Assembly: GCA_964431105.1 (NCBI GenBank)
Contig: CAYSIR010000125.1
Coordinates: 1-11,525, forward strand
Direction: 5' to 3'
Source: RECH01 sp964431105
Lineage (GTDB): Bacteria; Cyanobacteriota; Cyanobacteriia; RECH01
Length of the DNA: 11,525 nt
Within the stretch, counting starts at the first letter, position 1, and each line of letters opens with the position of its first letter. This document shows, in pieces, positions 1 through 6,686 of the stretch. A model generated the notes under the pieces. It worked only from the letters and a program-made list of their open reading frames with translations. It was not told the origin of the DNA and made no database searches. Made by a program: the position numbers and the translations under genes.

Positions 1-76
1 CAGATAAGAAGCAGCCTTTATAATTGCCGGGTTAATAGCTCAATTCAACAACGCCGATCTGCGCAACCTTTACACA

Positions 77-139
77 AAATTCATAAGACATCAAATTTAT
101 CTAAATCAGGGCCGTTTTTTGTGAAGAACTTATGAATTT
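77..139. repeat. 11-bp inverted repeat, 41-base spacer
   Basis: AAATTCATAAG at 77-87 is the exact reverse complement of CTTATGAATTT at 129-139. The spacer contains a run of six T (115-120 region) but no GC-rich stem before it, so it does not read as an ordinary terminator. It could be a regulator binding site or chance in AT-rich DNA. Confidence 0.35.
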
Positions 140-405
140 AGTGCGGAATTCATTCGGCAATTTCGGATCCCGTGTTAGTACTATGAGGAGTTGCTCAGTA
201 TAAATACGAGGCTTTCCTTAAATAACTGTGTCCTGTTATCAGTATTGACTGACCATGACGAACGTTTGAATTTTCCTTGGGGATAAGGGTGTTGCTCTAT
301 CCACTATGGTTCCCGTGGGAAAATTTGCTTAAATATTTTTCTCTCACGGCGTCTATTTTGATAGATGTTTGCAATATGCTGGTGTCGCTGGATACTCCAG
401 TTCTC

Positions 406-429
406 GCGATCGCTTGCGCAAGCGATCGC
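406..429. repeat. 24-bp perfect palindrome of two HIP1 sites
   Basis: Two GCGATCGC octamers flank the palindromic core TTGCGCAA, so the whole 24 bases equal their own reverse complement. Paired or clustered HIP1 elements in intergenic DNA are common in cyanobacteria; their function is not settled. As RNA or single-stranded DNA it would fold into a strong hairpin. Confidence 0.85.
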
Positions 430-585
430 TCGATATTGTTTTGCTTATCTTGCTTGGTTAACACCCTTGCTGAGAGAGCTTAAAACGATTGCTCTTTATA
501 ACCTAGGGTTTTCTTTTCTGCACGAGCTATTGATTGTTTCAATGCAGTTGCTGTTGAAAGGTAAAACCTTAAATTGAGCGATATC

Positions 586-601
586 TCAACACTTTTGTTG
601 A
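586..601 (+). repeat. Small hairpin in the leader
   Basis: TCAACA (586-591) and TGTTGA (596-601) are perfect complements around a CTTT loop. It lies 130 bases before the RTX start codon. There is no T-run after it, so it is not a terminator. Its role, if any, is unknown. Confidence 0.3.
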
Positions 602-715
602 ACGGCATAAATTAAGCGCTGACTTAGTTTGTGGATACATTGCTGTGTGTAAATTTAGGTCGTTCTTTAGTTACGCGATCGCCCATCATGCGGTCTTTTA
701 CTCGCATATTTGCAT

Positions 716-720
716 AGAGG
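716..720 (+). promoter_or_regulatory. Ribosome binding site deciding the RTX gene start
   Basis: AGAGG lies 10 bases before ATG 731. An upstream in-frame TTG at 710 would add seven residues, but it has no binding site before it and would place this AGAGG inside the coding region. ATG 731 is therefore the better start. Confidence 0.65.
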
Positions 721-730
721 AATTAAGTTT

Positions 731-3700
731 ATGTCAACTACGATTGCTGGCTTTACCTTTGATGAAAATGATTTGGTGACTGGCGGTTCATTAATCGCTG
801 GTGGAACAGAAACTCTGCTGTTTAGCTCTGGCTTACAGCTTCCATCCCTTCTAGACAATACGGTTGGTTTTCTTCTAGGTGGGAACAACGGAGATTCCAT
901 TGATCTTGGAGATGATATCAATCGTTCTGAGATTGAATTGACCTGGGATACCGGGTTCGGTCTCTCCAATCAAGCGGGTAATGAGTTCATCATTTATGAG
1001 AACGGTGGACTGGGAGCGCCCGAAGGATACGCTGTATCGGTACGTAGTTTTGATACCGGGCTATTTACACCATTCCGGTATCAGTTTTTCGATACTTTTG
1101 ATGACTTTGCGGTGGCTACCCCCTTTGACGGATTGGGGGTCTTTGCCACTCGATTTGACCTGAGTGATTTTGGCATTGCCAGCGGCGACTTCATTGATGC
1201 CATTCGCATCGTGAACTTGGTGGCAACAGACACTGTGGATGGTTCTGATGGTCAAGGTGAAGTCGATTTCACGGGCACATCGGGTTTTACCCCGCGCGAT
1301 GAGGCAGGTGGTTCTGCATTTGCTACCGATAAATTGGATCCGGACATTACCTTAGTGGCTGGGTTAAATGCGGTTGAAGAATTACCGAAGCCTGTGAAAG
1401 TCTTCGATGGCACCACCTTTATTGATGACTTTGACACCATTCAAGAAGCCGTCGATGCGGCCAGCGCTGGCTTTACGATCACGATTGAACCGGGCACCTA
1501 TACCGAAAGCGTCACTATCGATAAAGCGCTGATCATTGAAGGAGCCGGAGTCGGACAAACAATTGTTGAACCGCCTACTGGCACTGGCTTCCGCATTCTT
1601 GGTGACCTGGGCACCAGTGCGACTCTATCCATTGATGGCATTAGCTTTACCAATTCCGTCAATGGGTCGGGTGTGCAGTTCGATGACAACGCTATCCTGG
1701 GCACGCTGGAAATTACGAACAGTGAATTTGCGGGTAATTTCCGCAACGGACTAGCGATTGGGGGCAACAGCAATCCTGTCGATCTGGATAATGTCATCCT
1801 GACGGATAGCACCTTTGTTGGCAACGGTGGCGACCCGACGAGCCAGACCTCTTCCGGCGATGGCGACATCCTCTTCTTCCAATATGGCGGCGATGCCACA
1901 ATCCAGAACGTCAGCCTGACTGGACAGGTTGTAGGTTCTGGCCCCGCAGAAAATGGCATCCAGTTCCGTAGTGACACCGGCGCGATCGGGAATGTGGTGC
2001 TGGATAACATTACCATCGACGGAGTGTATGAAAAGCAACCGATCGCTTTCTTTAATTACGATGACCTGAATGGTCTGTCGGCCAACAATGTGGTGGTATC
2101 GGCTGATAGTACTGGGTTTTCCATTGCTGGAAACTTTTCCGGTATCGGCGGCAATTTTTCGTCTGCTGGAATTGACACTACGGGCGCACCCGACCCGCTG
2201 GCTCTGCAAGGAGATAACGGAGATAACGTCATCACGGGCGGTGCAGAAGATAACTTCCTACGTGGCTTTAATGGCAACGACACCCTGAATGGTGGTGATG
2301 GAACCGATGTCGCGGTTTATGCTGGTGTGAGTACGGACTATGCGATCGCCGTCACAACTGATGCAACGGGCTGGGCTACCGGATTCACAGGCATAACCGA
2401 CACCAACCCCGGTGACGGCGACGAAGGGTCGGATACGCTCTCTAGCATTGAAAGTTTAGTCTTTGCCGATGGGCCGCTGGATCTGAGCCGTGCAGTTCAG
2501 GTCTTCGATACCAGCAACAATCTAGTAGGCACGTTCGACACCATCCAGGCTGGCGTTGATGCGGCGGCGGATGGTTTTACCGTTGTGGTCGATGACGGCA
2601 CCTACAACGAAAATATGGTGATTAGCGATTCCATTACCCTGCGATCGCGCAATGGGCGTGGCTCAACCACCATCGTGGGCGACAATGCCGGGGCACAACT
2701 GGGGGCGATCGAAATCGATCCCAACACCGACAACGTCACCATTGGTGGGCTGGGTCAGGGCTTCATCATCGGAGGCATCAACGGCAATGGCGCGATCGAA
2801 AAAGCTGCCGTTTACATCCAGGGCAGTAACGATGGCATCACCATTCAGGACAACGAACTGGTGGCCAATGGCGATAGTGGTCTAATCTCCGAGTTTGGCG
2901 CAGCGGTGACCAATGCCCTGATCGACAACAACACCTTTTCGGGACAGACCTTCATCGGCGCGAATCCTGATGGCGTTGGCTTTTCCACTCAATTCAATGT
3001 GGGCAATAATGTCCCCCGGCAACTGGTGGTGATGGGCAACGGTGGGTCTGGCCCCTACAGCAGCAGCAACATCACCTTCTCAAACAACGAAGTGACCGGC
3101 ACCGCAGGCGGCATCAGCACCGACGATGGTGTTTCTGAACAGGGCAACAACCTGGTCACCATCGACGCCGATACCGTTACCTTCGACAACAACACCTTCA
3201 ATGGCTTTACCAACCGCTTTGCTAGTGCGCTGCGATCGCGCGGGCCAAACTCCAGCCTGATCGGCAACCAGTTTGATAACAGCACAGGCGGCAACACCCG
3301 TGGCGTCTTCATCGACGACAAAGGCGCACCTGGAACCTACAGCGGCAATACCTTTACCGGCAGCACCAATGGTGAGTTCTTCGCCGGAACGCCGGGGGAT
3401 GATGATTTCACCCTGAGTGATGGTGATGATGAAGTCTTAGGTAGCGCTGGCGATGATGTTATTGCCGGTGACAATGGCACAGACACAGCCATCTATCTAG
3501 GCTCCAGCATGGACTACACGATTACCTCCACCGCCACTAGCTTCACCAGCGTGACAGATAACAATGCGGGTGATGGCGATGAAGGAGCAGACACGCTCTC
3601 TAGTATCGAAGTGCTGACCTTCTTGGGTGATGGTGTCACGATTGACCTCACGGCTCCGGTTAAGTTATTCGACAGCACAAACACCCTGGTGGGAACCTTT

Positions 3701-5935
3701 AGCGCCATTCAAGCCGCAGTCGATGCCGCTAGCAATGGCTACACCATCGACATTGGCGATGGCACCTTCCGCGAACAGGTCACCATTGATGGCTTTACTG
3801 ACCTGACCCTGATCGGCAATGGCGACACTACCGTAGTTGAAATGGTCGATAGCCCCGTCTTTAATGATGGTGGGTTAGGGACACGCGATCGCGCCGCTGT
3901 CATCTCGGTTCTCAATAGTGAAAATGTGGTGGTGCAGAATGTCAAAGTTGATGGCCGTGGCCTGGCGAATCAGCTTCCTTCTGGTAGCAGCGTCGATTTG
4001 ATGGGTGTGCTGTTTACCGATTCCTCTGGGTCACTGGAAGATTCCACTGTGGTAGGCGCACGGGATCCGCTGAATCTAGATGGTACGGTTTCAGGCAACC
4101 AGCGTGGCAATGCAGTGATAGTGTTGAATACCGATGGGAGCGATCGCACCGTTTCCATTCTCAACAACGAGGTCTTTGACTATCAGAAAAACGGGATTAC
4201 TGCCACCGGTGAGGGGCTGACCGTCAGCATCGACAACAACACCGTCACCGGCAATGGCTTCATTAACCGGAGCAACGCCCAGGCGCAAAACGGCATCCAA
4301 GTTTCCGGAGGAGCAGGCGGCAGTATTAGCGACAACGTTATTAGCGAAATTGGGCAACCTCGCAATGACTTCGCCTCCAGCTACATCCTGGTATCGGGTG
4401 CAGAACCCGGACTCCAAATTACGGGCAACGAGATCAACGGTACAAGCGATCCCACCACCACCTTTGGAATTGCGGCTCTAGGGACTGACGACCTGAATAT
4501 CCTAAACAACGATATCGATAGCGTGCTCTACGGTCTGTATCTCGCCAGTAATATCGATAATCCTGCCGTTAGCGGCAATACCTTTACCAACATCATTAGC
4601 TCCTTCACCCCCTTGGATGGTGGTAGCAATCCCGAAGTATTTGCCACTAATGATTTGACGGGCTTGAACTCATTTGTCAGCGGCTCCAGCAACGACTTTG
4701 CGCTCAGCTACGTCGGAACAGATGGGCCAGACTTCATCATCGGGTCTGACTTTGACGACACGCTCTTTGGCGGTGCGGGCAACGACACCCTGGATGGCGG
4801 CTTAGGCAACAACAACCTGTACGACGATTCCGGTGACAACGAATTCTCGGCAGGGGATGGCGATGACACCATTGGCATTGGCTCTGGCGACGACACCGTT
4901 GACGCTGGGGATGGTGCAAACTTTATCTATCTAGCTGATGCAGTGGGTACAAATGGCGGCACAAACGACATCATGGCAGGCAGCGGGGATGACAACATCT
5001 ACCTGCGAGGTGGTAACAACACCATCGACGCGGGTGAAGGCGCAAACCTGATTGGTCTGGGCGGGGGTGATGATGATGTCACCGCTGGCAGCGGAGATGA
5101 CTTTGTCTACAGCATCGGCGGGGGCGGGGGCACCGATTCCTATGCCCTCGGTGAAGGCAACAACACCGTTTGGGTTGAGGGAGGCGATGTCACGGTTACG
5201 GCAGGAGACGGCGTCAACTCCATCGGCCTGGCTGATGGAGTTAACGATGTCACTCTGGGCAATGGCGACAACATTGTCTACAACGTCAACGATGCCGCTG
5301 GCACCCACACCATCAACATGGGCGATGGTGACAATGTGGTCTGGATGACGACTGGCAGCAGCGATGTGACGGTCGGCAATGGCAACAACATCATCGGACT
5401 GGGGGCTGGGGATGACGTGGTGAATGCTGGCAATGGCAACAACCAAATTTCCCTGATTGACCCAGACACCATCACCGATGCTGACCCCAATGGCAATGAC
5501 ATCATCACCACGGGGGATGGCGATGATGAAATCTTCCTGGGCAATGGCAACAACACCATTGATGCCGGGGATGGTGCCAATGTTATCTCGGTGCGGGGGG
5601 GCACGAACGACATCCTAACAGGCTCTGGTAATGACCAAATTTACGGCGGCATTGGCGATGACCTGATTAACCCTGGAACGGGCAATAACACCGTTTTTGG
5701 GGATGCAGGAGTCGATACCTTTGTGCTGGCCGATGGTGTTGGCATTACTACGGTGCTTGACTTTGATGTGACTACAGATAAGTTAGGTGGCTTTGCCTTT
5801 GCTGATGTCACGCTGACCCAGGGCACTGGCGCAGAAGCGTCCAACACCTTCGTGGAAAATGCCACAACCAATGACATCATGGCGAAGCTGTTGTTCGTGA
5901 CGGCAACCGATGTTACGGCGGCAAACTTTGTCTAG
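731..5935 (+). CDS. Giant secreted RTX / parallel beta-helix repeat protein
   Basis: 1734 residues, no cysteine that I can find, and very rich in Asp, Asn, Gly and Thr. Residues 1-221 form a beta-rich domain with a FIIYENGG motif, reminiscent of domains in bacterial surface proteins that carry a DFxVFENGF motif. Three right-handed beta-helix modules start at residues 222, 589 and 977, each opening with a V-K/Q-V/L-FD strand and an IQxAVDAA helix, then G-T-Y/F-x-E, as in pectinesterase/NosD-like folds. RTX linkers of serralysin type (GTDxAxY ... DTLSSIE) lie at about 494-588 and 881-976. A long RTX beta-roll spans about 1329-1655. The tail (DTFVLADG ... AANFV) resembles the C-terminal secretion region of cyanobacterial type I substrates. 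There is no N-terminal signal peptide, fitting type I export. I infer a calcium-stabilised extracellular surface or matrix protein. No alginate-epimerase DPH motif is visible, so an enzymatic role is unsupported. No HlyB/HlyD/TolC partner lies in the window. Confidence 0.9.
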   Translation: MSTTIAGFTFDENDLVTGGSLIAGGTETLLFSSGLQLPSLLDNTVGFLLGGNNGDSIDLGDDINRSEIELTWDTGFGLSNQAGNEFIIYENGGLGAPEGYAVSVRSFDTGLFTPFRYQFFDTFDDFAVATPFDGLGVFATRFDLSDFGIASGDFIDAIRIVNLVATDTVDGSDGQGEVDFTGTSGFTPRDEAGGSAFATDKLDPDITLVAGLNAVEELPKPVKVFDGTTFIDDFDTIQEAVDAASAGFTITIEPGTYTESVTIDKALIIEGAGVGQTIVEPPTGTGFRILGDLGTSATLSIDGISFTNSVNGSGVQFDDNAILGTLEITNSEFAGNFRNGLAIGGNSNPVDLDNVILTDSTFVGNGGDPTSQTSSGDGDILFFQYGGDATIQNVSLTGQVVGSGPAENGIQFRSDTGAIGNVVLDNITIDGVYEKQPIAFFNYDDLNGLSANNVVVSADSTGFSIAGNFSGIGGNFSSAGIDTTGAPDPLALQGDNGDNVITGGAEDNFLRGFNGNDTLNGGDGTDVAVYAGVSTDYAIAVTTDATGWATGFTGITDTNPGDGDEGSDTLSSIESLVFADGPLDLSRAVQVFDTSNNLVGTFDTIQAGVDAAADGFTVVVDDGTYNENMVISDSITLRSRNGRGSTTIVGDNAGAQLGAIEIDPNTDNVTIGGLGQGFIIGGINGNGAIEKAAVYIQGSNDGITIQDNELVANGDSGLISEFGAAVTNALIDNNTFSGQTFIGANPDGVGFSTQFNVGNNVPRQLVVMGNGGSGPYSSSNITFSNNEVTGTAGGISTDDGVSEQGNNLVTIDADTVTFDNNTFNGFTNRFASALRSRGPNSSLIGNQFDNSTGGNTRGVFIDDKGAPGTYSGNTFTGSTNGEFFAGTPGDDDFTLSDGDDEVLGSAGDDVIAGDNGTDTAIYLGSSMDYTITSTATSFTSVTDNNAGDGDEGADTLSSIEVLTFLGDGVTIDLTAPVKLFDSTNTLVGTFSAIQAAVDAASNGYTIDIGDGTFREQVTIDGFTDLTLIGNGDTTVVEMVDSPVFNDGGLGTRDRAAVISVLNSENVVVQNVKVDGRGLANQLPSGSSVDLMGVLFTDSSGSLEDSTVVGARDPLNLDGTVSGNQRGNAVIVLNTDGSDRTVSILNNEVFDYQKNGITATGEGLTVSIDNNTVTGNGFINRSNAQAQNGIQVSGGAGGSISDNVISEIGQPRNDFASSYILVSGAEPGLQITGNEINGTSDPTTTFGIAALGTDDLNILNNDIDSVLYGLYLASNIDNPAVSGNTFTNIISSFTPLDGGSNPEVFATNDLTGLNSFVSGSSNDFALSYVGTDGPDFIIGSDFDDTLFGGAGNDTLDGGLGNNNLYDDSGDNEFSAGDGDDTIGIGSGDDTVDAGDGANFIYLADAVGTNGGTNDIMAGSGDDNIYLRGGNNTIDAGEGANLIGLGGGDDDVTAGSGDDFVYSIGGGGGTDSYALGEGNNTVWVEGGDVTVTAGDGVNSIGLADGVNDVTLGNGDNIVYNVNDAAGTHTINMGDGDNVVWMTTGSSDVTVGNGNNIIGLGAGDDVVNAGNGNNQISLIDPDTITDADPNGNDIITTGDGDDEIFLGNGNNTIDAGDGANVISVRGGTNDILTGSGNDQIYGGIGDDLINPGTGNNTVFGDAGVDTFVLADGVGITTVLDFDVTTDKLGGFAFADVTLTQGTGAEASNTFVENATTNDIMAKLLFVTATDVTAANFV
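1394..4714 (+). repeat. Threefold intragenic module repeat: beta-helix plus RTX linker
   Basis: Module starts are at nucleotides 1394, 2495 and 3659 (residues 222, 589, 977), so the periods are 367 and 388 residues. The opening 44 residues of modules 2 and 3 match at 23 positions in a gapless hand alignment. Modules 1 and 2 each end in a linker with an RTX stretch followed by GDGDEG[SA]DTLSSIE; module 3 instead runs into the terminal RTX block. The DNA copies are clearly diverged, so the duplication is old. Confidence 0.8.
5000..5695 (+). repeat. Higher-order ~57-residue repeat in the RTX beta-roll
   Basis: Units begin at residues 1424, 1481, 1538 and 1602 (nucleotides 5000, 5171, 5342, 5534). 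The first two are exactly 57 residues and match at 25 positions without gaps; the third is 64 residues because its loop is longer, and the fourth is partial. Each holds about three beta-roll turns plus a loop of variable sequence. Each starts with Tyr, Trp, Trp or Phe. A perfect 15-base DNA repeat, GGCAATGGCAACAAC, occurs in frame at 5375, 5429 and 5540. Confidence 0.75.
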
Positions 5936-5970
5936 TCTTGTGATGGCTGAATAACTCAGCGAATTCTGGT

Positions 5971-6005
5971 GCGATCGCTCTTCTTATTTGGAGAAGGGCG
6001 ATCGC
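5971..6005 (+). terminator. Probable intrinsic terminator after the RTX gene
   Basis: A 14-bp stem pairs 5971-5984 with 5992-6005 around a 7-base loop; the only non-Watson-Crick pair is one G-U. Both arms carry a full HIP1 octamer. It starts 36 bases after the RTX stop codon. The tail (TCTTCCC) is only moderately T-rich, so termination strength is uncertain. Confidence 0.55.
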
Positions 6006-6637
6006 TCTTCCCAGCTTGCCGGTAACCCGCTCGACTGGAGGAGGTGCGTGAAAGAGTTGAGTTAATAAAGTATTCATGAAGGAATCACCGATACATGAGG
6101 GAGTCTTCATCAAAAACTGTTTGCAGATATGATGTAGTGATTACCCGTAAAGATGGGAATACTGTTGACGGTTCCTGCTGAATCGTACGCAGATCCACGG
6201 ATTTGATGCCCATATGGCTGATTGCTCATGATGCGGATGAATCGATTGCAGTCGATTGATAAGAACCGCAGCAAGAATTGTCAGAAAAGTGCGGCAAAGG
6301 GCGATCGCTTGATGTCCAACAAACATAAAATTGATGCCCTGCTCGGTGCCAATTGGCTGCCTGGCGTGAGCAAGTCTGTGACCGTTCGACCGCTTTTATC
6401 CATCGCGAAGGACGCAAGACGTTAACTGTATGCGGCTAATTTCCCAAGCCAATGCTACCGGAATGCGGTCATTGAAGCGGCCTATGGGCAGTTGGCACCC
6501 TCTTCCATCTCCAATACCCTAACGTCGGTTACACCAGTGTTAATGAATGATCCCAAAGCCAATCCATTTAAAGTTCAGTTAAAGTTTTGGGTGAGTTCAC
6601 TATTCCATCAATCATTATTGAGAATTTAGCGGAGTGT

Positions 6638-6666
6638 TTGTCCCTCATAGTTGTGCATCATACGAT
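6638..6666 (+). promoter_or_regulatory. Candidate promoter for the polysaccharide operon
   Basis: TTGTCC (6638-6643) and TACGAT (6661-6666) each match the sigma-70 consensus at four of six positions, with a 17-base spacer. The predicted transcript start near 6673 would leave almost no leader before the AAGGA ribosome binding site, which weakens the call. Confidence 0.22.
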
Positions 6667-6673
6667 TACCCCC

Positions 6674-6678
6674 AAGGA
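6674..6678 (+). promoter_or_regulatory. Ribosome binding site deciding the glycosyltransferase start
   Basis: AAGGA lies 8 bases before ATG 6687. An in-frame TTG at 6651 would add twelve residues but has no such site, so ATG 6687 is preferred. Confidence 0.7.
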
Positions 6679-6686
6679 CTTCAACC

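Larger units (their letters stand above)
1..730. other. Long intergenic leader upstream of the RTX gene
   Basis: No convincing gene is visible. The open frames here are short (about 70 codons), lack ribosome binding sites and have no recognisable protein character. The stretch is AT-rich compared with the gene that follows. It holds an 11-bp inverted repeat (77-87 with 129-139), a 24-bp HIP1 palindrome (406-429) and a small hairpin (586-601), plus one HIP1 site at 675-682. I see no promoter with good -35 and -10 boxes at normal spacing. It may contain the promoter and a long 5' untranslated region of the big gene, but that is inference. Confidence 0.6.
5936..6686. other. Intergenic region between RTX gene and glycosyltransferase operon
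   Basis: After the terminator hairpin (5971-6005) there is no gene I can recognise. One + strand frame is open from 6222 to 6629 except for a single TAA at 6423-6425, giving two pieces of 67 codons each. The second piece has protein-like composition, but neither piece has a ribosome binding site or a family I know. It could be a decayed gene or chance. One HIP1 site lies at 6301-6308. Confidence 0.5.

Noticed and set aside
60..100. Possible Pho box near CTTTACACAA
   Set aside because: It does not show the tandem 8-bp units with 3-base spacing of the cyanobacterial Pho box.
277..577. Two overlapping open frames of about 70 codons in the leader
   Set aside because: No ribosome binding site, no recognisable protein features, and they run through the HIP1 palindrome; they look like chance frames.
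1498..2016. 172-codon minus-strand frame inside the first beta-helix
   Set aside because: It lies entirely within the strongly supported RTX gene and has no domain or start signal.
4931..5446. 171-codon minus-strand frame inside the RTX block
   Set aside because: It is a mirror of the repetitive Gly/Asp/Asn codons on the + strand; the + frame has clear RTX motifs.
5371..5560. CRISPR-like array suggested by regularly spaced short repeats
   Set aside because: The 15-base repeats are in frame, encode GNGNN RTX motifs and have no conserved spacer length; they are coding repeats.
731..5935. Assignment as an AlgE-type mannuronan C5-epimerase
   Set aside because: The beta-helix plus RTX layout is similar, but I find no DPH catalytic motif in any of the three helix modules.
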